DNA of 64,000 bases from positions 54,615,949 through 54,679,948 of the forward strand of contig CP136065.1 in assembly GCA_032622095.1 (NCBI GenBank), given 5' to 3'. This stretch comes from Siphonodentalium dalli (lineage: Eukaryota; Mollusca; Scaphopoda; Gadilida; Siphonodentaliidae). The notes under the pieces are model-generated. The model was not told the origin of the DNA and made no database searches. It saw only the letters and a list, made by a program, of their open reading frames with translations. Made by a program: the position numbers and the translations under genes. Positions 36,226 to 50,100 of the stretch are shown here, in pieces. How positions within the stretch are numbered: position 1 is the stretch's first letter; each line of letters starts with the position of its first letter.

Positions 36226-36521
36226 TCTATATTTGTTTGTGTCAATAAATACTTTTCCTTCTGCGCTTTCATTTATCTGTCGTCTGCTTTTATCAACTTA
36301 ACATCCCTCCAAATGAATAATATATCATTCCAATGTACACCTTTTAACTGACTGGGAGGGAGAATCCACATAATATAGAACGGAATACTATTAGGCGATT
36401 ATAGCAGACGCTTCAAAGAGGTGTGCGGCTTTCGCAACGGGTAGATGCGAGAAATCATAAAACTATGCAATCAAACTCCAATAAGAACGTGGGAAAATAC
36501 ATCGAATTTACTCTTATATAA

Positions 36522-37290
36522 ACACCTCAAATAAAGAAAGTCCCCCCTAATATATTCGGTAATATTTTATGAGATATTGGAAGGATTTTGATGAAACTTT
36601 CCACAAATTATTTGTGGTACCAAAGACATCAAGTGTGCTAATTACTGTGCCATGAGGTGAGATATGGCTGAGTGAGCACAAATTGAATGGAAGAGGGGCG
36701 CTTTTCAAAAGTTGCAAAAACTCAGGTAGAGTGATCACAGGCATTCAGCTGTGCCTTGGTCCCCACTTATCGCACAGGCTTGGAACATCCTTATCTGTTG
36801 GTACCTCAATGGACTACATGGTGGGAAACATGGTTTACTGAAAAATGGCTTCAAAGAGACTGATTACAATAACTCTGTGTTCCTCACAGCATGAAACTTC
36901 AAGGTGTCATTTCAAAGGAATGGGGTTAGACTGAATGGCCTGGGCATGCAGCAGAAACATTGTGTCCCGAATATGACACGTATGTTATCGTGGACTCATA
37001 GTGTCACTTTTAGACCACATTTACAGCCAGTAACAATTTGTGTAAACAGTGGAACAATGGAGTGACTGTCCACTCTACGTCAGTGTTTTGCAAGTTTGCA
37101 ACTTTGAAAAAGCACCCCTCTTCCATTCAATTCATGCTCAGCCGGTCATAACATAACTCACAGGACGGTGCCTCACACCGGTTGTGTATCAGATACCACT
37201 AAACATTTGCGTAAAGTTTCGTCAAAATCCATCCAATATCTCATAATATTACCGAATATATTAGGGGGGACTTTTTTTTTTTTGAGGTGT
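36522..37290. repeat. Fold-back element with ~210-bp inverted arms
   Basis: ACACCTCAA at 36522-36530 is inverted at 37282-37290, followed inward by AAGTCCCCCCTAATATATTC, GGTAATATT and GAGATATTGGA.GGATTTTGA. The arms reach about 36,735 and 37,085. The centre (~350 bp) is unique and non-coding. It ends about 440 bp beyond the poly(A) signal of the growth-factor gene. Confidence 0.8.
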
Positions 37291-37732
37291 TTATGTTGAC
37301 AATGAATTATTCTCCAATAATGATATTTCGCATGGTGAAACTACTGTTATGTAATCGTTACTGTTACAGCGATGTGTCAACACACATAGCTGATTGTGTA
37401 ACTTATTCCAATATTTATGTCTAAATTTGATTTTCAAAATAATTATTTAATGCTTTCGACTTTTCTTCAAAAGTGTATCTTTACGTTTTGATTAGAAATT
37501 AGTATGGTATTGGACTATGTTGGGTAATGTAGAAGTAACTATTAATGTTTACATAACAATGGGTTTGACATGCGAAATTTCGTTACTGGAGAATTATTGA
37601 TCATTATAATAAGTTGATCAATTTTTACATGTACTTTTCTTTTACATACGTTCTTGACTTTTTCGAACCGTCGTATATATGTATAGGCAGTTAAAGTTAA
37701 TTCATCAACAAAGCTTATATGTCCGAAACAGT
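37291..37732. other. Intergenic DNA beyond the growth-factor gene
   Basis: AT-rich and without recognisable features. Confidence 0.4.
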
Positions 37733-37738
37733 TTTATT
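37733..37738 (-). terminator. Poly(A) signal of the growth-factor gene
   Basis: TTTATT on the plus strand reads AATAAA on the minus strand, about 245 nt beyond the TGA. It is the first canonical hexamer after the stop, so a 3' UTR of roughly 0.25-0.3 kb is likely. It lies close to the fold-back element ending at 37290. Confidence 0.55.
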
Positions 37739-37981
37739 TAACTACAAATCATATAAATGAAATAGCTACAATGAACAAAAGGTTAGCGTTTACATGATAC
37801 CCTGGGTTTTACTATTAACTTAAACAAAATTCTACTTGAGCGTCCATAATGGGAACTTTATCTGTAATCTTCCTTTCTGTAGAAGTAAACCAAATGTTGC
37901 TTACTCGTCGTGCATCGCTACATCATCATCTTGACTAAAGGCTGTGTCACGATCACCTGGCAATCAGCGCCATCATATACT

Positions 37982-38171
37982 TCACCGCCCTGAAAGTATG
38001 TAGCGGCCCGATGGTGCACAGGCACACCTTCCGTTGTTGAGTCGTGCTGGGCGCCAACTGAAGGGACATCGTACTTCTTCGGCACATGGGTGTAACCTAC
38101 CGCGGGGTGCGGTTGTTGTTGTTGTTGTCGTTGTAGTTGTGGATGATTCGCTTATGACAATATGATCGCAG
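37982..38171 (-). CDS. PVF: Growth-factor exon 5: poly-Thr linker and terminal cysteine cluster
   Basis: The acceptor follows a strong pyrimidine tract (CTTCTTTTTTCAAG|C), phase 2. Joined to exon 4 it makes a serine codon and the sequence TC-S-C-D, which completes the third C-x10-C-x-C repeat. That independent fit is the best support for this exon. Residues 232-241 are ten threonines encoded by an ACA/ACG microsatellite. Then come HPC, VRC and RCAC (C250, C256, C270, C272), and the protein ends SGR with TGA at 37984-37982. The threonine run is probably an O-glycosylated spacer and could vary in length between alleles. I infer the exon by phase, cysteine spacing and splice signals, without a transcript. 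Confidence 0.8.
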
Positions 38172-41100
38172 CTTGAAAAAAGAAGAAGAATATTGTGCAT
38201 GATAATAAGGAATTATAAGACAAAATGGACGACATATAGCTTATTTGATTTTGACATCCCAGATGTAGTTTGAAAGGAGGGATTCAATTACTTTAACAAA
38301 TACCGAAATGTCTATCTACAGGCATCATGTACTCGAGAGAAAAAAAAAACTTCCAACAATTCTAGCAATTCTCCTCAGCTGTTTCCATTGGTTTCTCGAA
38401 GAAGTGAGAATTTTTGTTTTCATCATATCAGGAAGAATAACCAGTAACGGTCTTTATTATTCCACGTTGTAGAATTTGGATTAGTCTTGTGGAGTCATTA
38501 TACGGCATCATATGCGTTTGTTGGGATTTTAAAATCTCTTATGACTGAACCGGGATGCTGCAGAAGATAGCATAATAAAACCAATGGCAGAAATGGTAAC
38601 GCGCTCAAGATCATATAGTATATACCCATGGCATGTTTGTAATTATAGAATATAAAATATATTGGTTTCGCTAATGACCAACTCAGAATTCCGTTAAAAT
38701 AACAATAACAACCAGCACCTAATTAACGAACCGGCGGCCCTCGGCCGTCTCCGACCAAAACCCTCAGTGGGCTGCAGAACGAAAAATGTCTATAAAAGTT
38801 GAAATATAAAACTTACAAATTATCTTTTTCATTTTTGTTATTTGTAATTGACATAGCTTGTCACAAACCAAAAATGAACATTATTGACATAATAATGTAA
38901 AGGACAATAAACGAAATTAAAATTCCCAACTACACCTTTTACCGGACTCGGCCGCCTGGTCGCGCAGTTCGACTTTTAAATCCGTCCCAAATATTCCCAT
39001 TTTTCTATAAATAAAACTCCCAGCGTAAACTCCAGCGCCCAGGCGAAACAGGAATTTGTACATTAGTATACACGCGGCGCCCGTAATAATGTCATACTTC
39101 AGACCGTCATTGGGCTGGCTTAAATTTTATATCTTGGAGTCATTCAGGGGGAGCTAGTTTACAAATCAACGCAAATTATGTTTATTATTCTTTATTCGAC
39201 AGAAAAAATTACTCGTTATTAGCTACATGTACATCGGCCTAAACGTTTGGGTCGAACATTTTGAGTATACAAAAATGGGTCGAACAGTGGTCGGAATTAT
39301 TAAAGTTGTTTGGTCCAAACATGCCGGGAAGGTTTGGGGTTAGTAATACATTATTATCACAGTTGCGAACCACATCATTGTCCACCGTCCAAAGGAAATG
39401 TGCCTATCACATTGGGCGATCCATGCATTGGGAAAGTTAGGTCCTTCAGAATGGGGGTTCGATAATAATGACATACTCGAGAGCGTACAGAGAAAATTCC
39501 TAAAACATATTCTAGGACTGAGACCATCGACCCCAACTTTTATGATTTATGGTGAAAGTGGCAAACTACCACTTGAAGTAATGATTAAAGTCAGAATGGT
39601 TAAATATTTGTGCAAGGTTGTCAATAGTGACGCTGATCGATCCCCCAAAGTTCCACTGAAATTAGCACAATCCATATTCGACGACCCCAAGCTCCAAGAT
39701 AGCGGTTTACCCTGGTTAAACCGAATACAGGGGTTACTAGATTATTTTAATCAGCCACACATCTGGTGCGCAGGACGTGTAACTGACGTTAACCAATTAA
39801 TTTCGTATGTGAAATGTGGTTTAATACCCGAATTCAGAGAAACATGGGAGAGAGATATGCACAATAGCAGTCGTGGACTCGTGGTAGAATGTACCGTATA
39901 TTTAAAAACAGTATATCCTTTGAAAGTTATCTCGACACACTGAATCGGACCAATAGAATTGTACTGTGTGAATTCCGTACGAGTAATCATAAGCTACCAA
40001 TCGAGACAGGGAGAGGGAATGGCTCTGATCGATGTGATCGTATTTGCCCCTTATGTGACTCTAGGGAAGTAGGAGACGAATTCCACTACCTTTTTAGACG
40101 TAAAGACTTAAACATTCCTCGGAATCGTTTGCTTCCCCAACTCATAGGAATACCAGCAAATACCATCTTAATGAGCGAACTCATGAATGAACAAAACACA
40201 ACGGGTCTTCGAAAATTATGCGATTTCCTCATATTAGTAAACCGCAAAATTTCTGACAAATGTTCACTTTAGATTTATTTCAGCGTTGTTGCTATTATTA
40301 ATACTATTATTACGTGTTTGATACCCGAGCAGAATGTTCTGAACCCACAATGTAGTTTGGACGTATACATGCATATAATACACCACGTTACACATATATA
40401 TATATAACAATGGAAATTTGAAATTAATAGTGTGCGCGTATATAAAATATGATATATATAAATGTCCGTATGAGCAAGTGTGGGTATGTATGTATATGTA
40501 TGTATATATGTATGTATATACATATGTTTATATATGTATATGTGGGCACATGATTGTATACAATAAGATATAGATACATATTGATGTTAAATTAGTTATT
40601 CACATCCACGGACTATTGTTTGATTATACTGATTGTATTCCGTATTATAGTAAATATATAGTAATTGAAATTGATCACGGAGAGTCCTCATACTATTGTA
40701 AATAATGTATATATTGTAAATTTGTTTCTCCATACCTGTATGCATTAGGTGATGAGAATAAAGAATTGAATTGAATTGGATTATGATTTGTCGCAACGTG
40801 GTCAACCGTCCAATGAATTCACGAAACTCCTAAAACATCCGGGAAACCTTCAGGCCGCACGATCTTATTTTGTGTGTGCATAAATGTTCTCTTAAACGGG
40901 CATAGCTTGTTCAAACACCAAAATTATGTCTACATACTTTGGTAAGAGTTATCTCAAACATACCTATACGTGGAAGATTTTCGTTCCGAAAAACTCGTTG
41001 ATATTTTATATAGCTAGCGCTGACAAAAACATTTCTGTTTCTTATATTTTTCGGTAAATTTTAGATCGTTTCGACCTATTTCGATGCTAATCCTAAAGCA

Positions 41101-44100
41101 AAATAGTATTAGGTGTATTTTTGGGCATGTGACTTTAATTATTTGGTATTCAGAATGGTTCAAATTGGCCTGGCAGTGAAGGTGGGTTAGTATACCTAAA
41201 ACAATAAACAGGTTCATCAAGACGTACTTGTAAATTGCTAAGTGTGTTTTGAAATATTGCTCTATTGAGATGCATATGGTGGGAAAAGTCACGTGATGAT
41301 TTCGGACGAGTGAATGAGTCTAATGAGAAAAGCCACATATTAATGTGGAACATGCATGACAACATTATGTAAATTGGTATGGATACTATTTACATCAGAA
41401 TTCCATGTCCATACATAATAAATTGTATCTAATCCTTATACATGAATATATCATATGTATACACGTGTATAGATGTGTATACAGAAATATGTGCATATAA
41501 ATTCACATGGATATCTCTATATAGATCAGTGTACTATCTTAGTTGTATTCGTTAAAACATGTTTCAAACAAGTGCTATCGTTTTTCAATATTGATATAAT
41601 TTCAATAGAAAGGAAGCCATATAACTTTTCTAGTGAAGGGCCGGTTCAACCAGCAATAGTCAGGAATTTATTTTCTTCTGATTGTGACAAAATTGTCGCA
41701 GATCAAAAGAATATGATACTCGTCGCATGTTTTCGAACCCCACCATTTTACATAGTCAACTCTCGTGTTTTCGCCATCTTGAAAGCTCTTTTGACAGTCT
41801 ATGGTTTGCTGTCCTAAATTTCACCAATGCTGATATCAGATGTTGTGGAAGATAAACAAGGTAGCGACTGATACTGGAATGACGCTTTATGTTACTATAT
41901 AAAGTTCCTATTGATGATTTAGATTCCTTCAGGTCACGAAACATTTTAACCCAGTGTTGTTCAATTAGATGACTAAACACAAACACACATTTATATATGT
42001 ATAGATACAGCGTGTAATCAATAGTCCGTGGTGTGAAAGGCTATACCCGTTGCGATCGTTAATCGATCGGTATTTGCATTCAATCAAGACAAGTCATTTC
42101 GGCAAGGAAAAATCTGTAAAAATTTGTAAGGGCCGCATTGCATTCACAATTCATTGAACATAATCTCGTCAGTTGTTGGAAGATGGATAATTCCTCTTTC
42201 CTCATCGCTGCAATCTCCGGGTGCTACGAATCGGACACAAAGATATAAGTCTTCTCAAGTTTAAACCACAAAGTTTAAGATTGAAAATGAAATGGCCGGG
42301 ATGCCTTTAACCCTTTACCCAACAAAACGGCCAAAAACGCCCAAATAAAGCTTCAACAGCCTAAAATATCTTCGGTCTGTCTCAATAACAACATACAAAT
42401 ATGTATATCATTGGAACCGGTTCATTGACCACATTGTGATGGTTACAGTTATGCCCTGTGCCAATGCATTCTCTTATATATGCGAGTCGACCATAGGTCG
42501 CCTCGCATATATAAGAGAATGCATTGGCCTAAAATGCATTTTTACCATTTTTTCTTACATTCTTTAACAATTTTCTAATTTTTTCTTACATTTTTTAACA
42601 ATTTTTATAATATTTTTCTACATCCTTTTGACAATTTTATCATTTTTAATATGTGTTAAGCCAATGCATTCTCTTATATATGCGAGGCGACCTATGGTCG
42701 ACTCGCATATATAAGAGAATGCATTGGCACAGGGCCGTTCTGTTGGGTAAAGGGTTAAGTTTGCCACAATAACATTCTTTGTGATATACGATCGTCACCA
42801 TTTGGATTAGAGACTAACGTCTTAATAATTCGCCCGGTGATCTTAAAGTGATATGAAACACTCTGGTTAAGTGATCAAATAAAATGGACAATAATCTTGC
42901 TCAAGGTAGTTATTTTTTACGAATATTAATACAAATATAGAGCACAAATCGTCATTTTTATTTATTAAGTAAATGCAATGAATCTTGGTGGCGAAATCAT
43001 TTGCGTTAGTTTATCGCCTATTGTTGCGCCCCGAATGAAATGTAAATAATTACAATTAAGCGTAGTTCAGACACTGATTTCTATGGAGTGGCATGGTCGG
43101 TTTCTTTGAGTTTTTCGGCGATGTTAGTATAAAGCTACACTCACATAATTGGCATAGCGCCTGGATACTAACTTGTCAGTTCCACGCACCTGAACAAGTC
43201 CATAGTATGTCTTTAATTGCTCATAATTGAGAACTATTTTTCTTATATACCGCTTTCTGGGCGACATAATCAGTTACGCTCTTTATAAGACACGATAAAT
43301 TAGCTAAGCTCAGTGTGATAAACATTCAAAACTTGTTCAAACTTCCTCTGTTGAAAGCCGATACCGGACCATCATATTAGTGGGATAATATAGGTCATTA
43401 CTAATTATTTTCTGAGGTAAAAAGACGTAAATATTGTGGCTTTATGTCAAAACAGACAGGGCAACTTTAAACTTGAGGTGACGAATCGGACCAAAATATC
43501 TTAACCGAATGACAGTGCGCATGAGCGTAGATGCAACGATCAAACGAGTCAAGTGACTTTCTTTGGCAATAGCAACACGTTACTATGTACACGTACGTGT
43601 GGCTGCACCCTACACCCGGTAATTACTAACCTGCATGTGTCCTCGTTGTAAACATGCGCTTCATCACATATAACCTGTTCTCTGCACACACAACCGCAGG
43701 TGACCAGGTCCAATTGCTTGATGTCTGGACAAGTCACCGAATCCTTGCACACGCATCGGCACTCGTCTTCTTGATATATCTGTTTGAAAGGGTCGCAGTC
43801 TGTTACTTGAACGAGGCATTGTGTGCTGCATGCCTGATGTTCTTGAACCTGGAACTTTTTGTATCCGATCTTGTGTAGAGACCCAGTTGCTTCCTCATAG
43901 CGCAACGCTAAGACCTGGAAATGGACATCCAACTGTGGTATACCAACTACATTGCTCAAAAATATACTTATACCAGAGAAGACACGACTCAACGACATGA
44001 TTGGCTGCACGAACTGCTTATAATTATAGGAATCTAAATAGTACATATATCTATTTGCTTCCCCCCTGTTCCATGTTTGTAGGCAGCCTAAGATTAAAGG

Positions 44101-47100
44101 TACTTAATCCGAGTCGATGGTCCCCATATCATCAGATTCCAACAACAGCAACATTTTTTTAAATGCTGCTTCAGTTATCAGAATCGATTAATTGCCCAAA
44201 AATAATGCTAACCGCAGTCAACTATAGTATAAAATTGTCCAAAACCTGTTATTTATCAAAATATTTTGCCGGTTTGTCAAATATCTGACATAAAAAAGCC
44301 ACTTGATTTTAGAGTTATCCATCTTCATCGTTCATTCTCGTCAAATTTCACGGGTGGGTGGGTTCCTCGACTCGAATACAACATTGTTTACCCCCGAAAC
44401 CAAGGAAGTAGTAATTTGCGAGCGTTAATTCGGATTATGCATCTTTAAACATAGCCGCAGTAAATGATGCAGTAGAAACTATAAGCTTTCGATGTACGTC
44501 TGTGATTTGACAACCATTGCATCATTTTCATGCGACTTTCAAACTTTTGGTTCAGAAGTCCGACTCCCAACCAATGTATTATCTCAAACAACATCATATT
44601 GTCGACAGCTAATAACCCCATATATATACAGCCAGCCAATAAGATATAATTTCACTATCTATTATCAGGTATGATCTCTTCTCACATCCCTTGATTCGTG
44701 TCTGGCAACGACCCCACTCTTCCAAAACTGCTCACGTCTGACTCAAACCATTCCATATGAAACTACTTTTATTTTGATACACCTATCAAACCGACCCACC
44801 ACCCCGTGAGAATATACGCGACAAAATGTTAAACACCTAAACTTAAAGATCCCGTCTAATTGGAAACAGTTTGGGCCTGGTCGCAAGTTAAAGTGAAACG
44901 ACTCGACTACATAAATTTTATACTTGTTTTATGGTATATAAAATTGAAGAATTTGGAATAAATACTGTTTACAACAAACGTTTTGAAATGCACGTGATCC
45001 GTCCCTCACATCTATTTCGAATAATGTGAGGTTCCAAGAAGAAAAAAATACAAGCAAGCGAGATGAAAATTCTCACCGCTAACATGTGCGATTGATTTGT
45101 AAGAATTGGGAATACATATGGCGCTCAAGTTATTGGTAACATGTCAACACAGACAACGACAAAGTGCTATTTTGGCTGCCACATTCATGAAAGATTAATG
45201 CCGCCATAATAAAACACTATACGGCTGAGAAAAGCAAAACTCACAGCCCACACGACCGACCTACATTTTATAGGCTCCACGTGTAAATATGTTAGGCTAA
45301 CAGACAGCCTTGTAGCCTTTTTTGTTATTGTTAGTGCTATTAGCTCTATATTGTACGGGACATAGCGGACGCCTTTGTTTTCGACATAAGCCTGCTTGTT
45401 TATAGCCAATATTAAACTGCTTTAAGTTTGAAGCTATAACCATTTCAAGGTGGGAGCTGCGCTGGTGTAGCATTAAAGATCATGTGCCAGTGCATTCTCT
45501 AATTTCTCTTATATATGCGAGTCTCCCACAGGAAACTCGCATATATAAGAGAATGTACTGACTTACACGGTCAAGGTAAATATTGTTTGGTCAATGTATT
45601 CTCTTATATAGGCTCATTATGGGAGACTAGCATATATGTAATAATGCACTTGGCACATGGTTTTCGCAAAATTCAGGAAGCTCCAATCATGAAAGTGATA
45701 ACAGGCGGGGATTCGGGTGTACAGCCACGGACATACCCACCTTCAGCTCCACAGTTTGGTTTTGGGTAGGTCTGCAATCCATTAAGTCGGACGATCCGCA
45801 GCCTCCACATTGATTAATCTGTGTGCACCTCGGGAAATATAGCACATTTGGATCGTCATTCTCCGGGAACTCGTAATTCACAAGTCGCGGCGAACAATTG
45901 TCGAACTGTGCGAGAGGAACTGTGGATAAACAAAGAATGATTGTCAATGCATTCGGGACCAATATTCAGGAGCTTAAAGTGATCGAGTCTGTATGGTACA
46001 TAGCGTATTTGACTGCCATAGCCCATCCAGTGATGGCGATGGTTGTTTCAATTCCCGACAAACAAGGATCTGTAATCCATGCAAAGGGAGGATAATTTCG
46101 TATATTTATCGGTTGGACGGTTGCGTACCGTGGTCAGTGGTTTATGTGTAAAGCATACTGTGATTTCCATGTGAAATTTATCTTTCAGTGCGATCTTTCC
46201 TTTACAAATAAAACAGTCAGCGCCGCTTACTTTTTAGTAACGACATCAGTTTGCTCTACCAACATTATAGCAATTCAGAAGGACCCCCAACATCATAGCA
46301 AATTAGTAGAACCACTTGACCTGGGGTGAGACTATGATAAATATTTACATTCGTCATGTGTGTATATGCGTGAATAGTATTCATATTCATATAGCGAGGA
46401 AGAATAACTCTATCACTCAGTTTGGACCCGCCGTTCTCATACTGACCTTGGCCGATTGTTCCTGAATATACACCACGACCCGACTCTGTTTCAATATCTG
46501 AAACAATAAACGAGTTATTATTAATGCTGTGGGTTTACGTAAATGTTCACCAAGCAAGATATGACAAATAAAATATGACAAATAAATTAACCCTTTACCC
46601 AACAAACCGGCCAAAACCGGCCAAATAAAGCTTCAACAGCCTAAAATATCTTCGGTCTGTCTCAATAGAACCATACAAATATGGATATCATTGGAACCGG
46701 CTCCTTGACCACATTGTGATAGTTACAGTTAGCCCTGTGCCAATGCATTCTCTTATATATGCGAGTCGACCATAGGTCGCCTCGCATATATAAGAGAATG
46801 CATTGGCCTAAAAAAACACTTTTTACCATTTTTTCTTACATTCTTTAACAATTTTATAATTTTTAATGTGTTAAGCCAATGCATTCTCTTGTATATGATC
46901 GACTCGCATATATAAGATAATGCATTGGCACAGGGCCCGTCTGTTGGGTAAAGGGTTAAGGCTTAACAAAAGCAGCCGAATATGGCATCCAGGGACATAT
47001 TTGCCACATTTTAAAATTACAGAAGAGAATCCGAAACGTCACAAAATTTACAGAAAACATATATATCATATGTAGTAAATAACCCTCTACCGGTTGCAGA

Positions 47101-50100
47101 GATAACAAAACAAACGTATATGGTACTTACTTACCAACCAAAATATGACTTTGTGCGCACGTCACGGGAACTCCATAAGAAATGTTGTGTTTAAACATCC
47201 ACATTTGATTGTACCAAAACATATTTAATTTCAGTTTCTCAAAGTAACATGAGTTGTGAACCGACATCATCAGAAAGACAACACCATTTCATGATCAAAC
47301 AATCAAATGTGTGAAGAAAAAAACAATTTGTCACTTGGATTTTTTTTTAAACGAGAGGCCGATCACGATCGGTAGATGTTTAACCCTTACCTTGGCGACA
47401 GCGATTAGCTATAACCGATAATTTGTCTAAGATATGATCACAGGAATCCATATATCAGTACCCAACTTGAAATCAAAAGCTCAAATAATTTGTCGAAGCA
47501 AAAGTGATAAACCCTTATCTCTGCCACTTTTGACTATATTCAAAATTCATTCACTTCTAAAGAGAAATTATAATTTGTTGACAAGCCAGACTGCTTAAAA
47601 CAACATACATGTATGGGATTCCATCTCATATCTAAATTATACATTAATTTACCCCCCCCCCCATTCTCCCCAGTTGTTTACCAAACATGGACAGATCAGA
47701 TCAGATCTGACATGTGTATTACATAAGGAATGCTTATATTGTTAGGTACATGCAAGATTAAGTGTTTCATGACAGGGGTGTATGTTTTCAAATATATATG
47801 TAGTTTATACAATTCAAAAGTGTTATCTATATAATGTTATACGGACATTATATGATGAGGATGCTTGTCCGTATGACCCCTAAATCGAAACCGACTACCA
47901 TAGTTCATATAAAAGAAAGTAAGTAGCCCTCAATAAAATGGCTTCACACATTACAATGTTTTACAAGTAGCTTGGATACTAAAATGCATAACCTTCAATG
48001 TTAATCTTCTATGCTCTCTGTGCCCCTAAAATTCAATCAACCATAACAATATGAACAAAAGGGAAAATAAGGTTCCTAGAAATATTAACAACATCTACCA
48101 TCTTGATTTTCAAAACAAGGCATCACCGGCAATAGTCATGTAGATTTATCTGCCTGTTACCCATTGCATAGATAAATCATATTGGCTATCAGCCATTATT
48201 TTAATTGTAAATTGAATGCATGTGTCTGAAGGGAAAATTTGACAGATAACATAAACATTAGCCAGCCACAATTGCTGTTTATCTTTGACTTCATCTAACC
48301 ATACCCCACAGCTCTGTACCATATGTCATCACTCAATTAAAAACAAGATTTCACTTGGAATGACACCATCTATAAAATGTACTTTCATATACTCTGGATA
48401 ATGGATGTTCACATGGTAATTTGTTGATATAATTATATATGATGTCGGATAGATATTAATAATACTAACGGCTGATGTCGGAGAGATATTAATAATACTA
48501 ATGGCTGATGTCGGAGAGATATTAATAATACTAACGGCTGATGTCGGAGAGATATTAATAATACTAACGGCTGATGTCGGAGAGATATTAATAATACTAA
48601 TGGCTGATGTCGGAGAGATATTAATAATACCAACGGCTGATGTCGGAGAGATATTAATAATACTAACGGCTGATGTCGGAGAGATATTAATAATACTAAC
48701 GGCTGATGTCGGAGAGATATTAATAATACTAATGGCTGATGTCGGAGAGATATTAATAATACTAACGGCTGATGTCGGAGAGATATTAATAATACTAACG
48801 GCTGATGTCGGAGAAATATTAATAATACTAATGGCTGATGTCGGAGAGATATTAATAATACTAACGGCTGATGTCGGAGAGATATCAATAATACTAACGG
48901 CTGATGTCGGAGAGATATTAATAATACTAACGGCTGATGTCGGAGATATATTAATAATACTAACGGCTGATGTCGGAGAGATATTAATAATACTAACGGC
49001 TGATGTCGGAGAGATATTAATAATACTAATGGCTGATGTCGGAGATATATTAATAATACTAATGGCTGATGTCGGAGAGATATTAACAAGAGATGGACTG
49101 TCGTCCGGTGCATACCCCCACATGGCATACCGCCTAGTGTGGGCACATCTATAACTTATGATGGCTATACTCAGACATATGGACCCAGAAATCAGCATTT
49201 TCATATAAACAAAGATGAATAACTATAGAACAAAAAACCAAAACAAACATTTGAATGTGCCATTAAATGTCCTCATAGTGGTGAACATCCATACAAAATT
49301 TCATTGAGATCCGAGCATTACTGTTCAAGTTATGAGCTGAACAGACATCGGATGGATCAAACAGCCAACATTTCCAGATAAACAAAGATGAAATACTCTA
49401 GAATGGAAAAGCAGAACAGAACAATGGAACCCCCTATTGAATGTCCTCATAGTGGTGAACATCTATACCAAATTCCATTGAGATCCCAGCACAACTGTTG
49501 AAGTTACGACATGAACAGACACCAGATGGACCAAAAAGCCAACATTTCCAGATGAACAAAGATGAATAACTCTAGAATGGAAAAGCGGAACAAAACGACG
49601 GAACCCTCTTTTTAATGTCCTCATAGTAGTGAACATCCATACCAAATCCCATTGAGATCCCAGCACAACTGTCGAAGTTACAATATGAACAGACACCAGA
49701 CGAACCAAAAAGCCAACATTTCCAGATGAACAAAGATGTATAACTCTAGAATGGAAAATCCGAACAAAACGATGGAACCCTCTATTTAATGTCCTCATAG
49801 TTGTGAACATCCACACCAAATTTGGTTGAGATCCCAGCACAACTGTTGAAGTTACGACATGAACAGACACCAGACGGACCAAAAAGCCACTATTTCCAGA
49901 TAAACAAAGATGAATAACTCTAGAATGGAAAATCCAAACAAAACGATGGAACCCTCTATTTAATGTCCTCATAATAGTGAACATCCATACCTAATTTCAT
50001 TGAGATCCGAGCACTACTGTTCAAGTTATGACACGAACAGACATCGGACGGACGGACGGACTCACGGACGCACGGACGGACGGACGCACGGACGGACGCA

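Noticed and set aside
36005-36226. Asp-rich 73-codon frame beginning MAGSDDDD
   Set aside because: Composition is explained by an interrupted (ATC)n repeat. No splice sites or domains link it to a gene, though a transcript could change this view.
48329-49204. Open frames of 217-291 codons on both strands
   Set aside because: They arise because the 33-bp minisatellite unit is a multiple of three and free of stops in several frames. No start context, signal or domain supports a gene.
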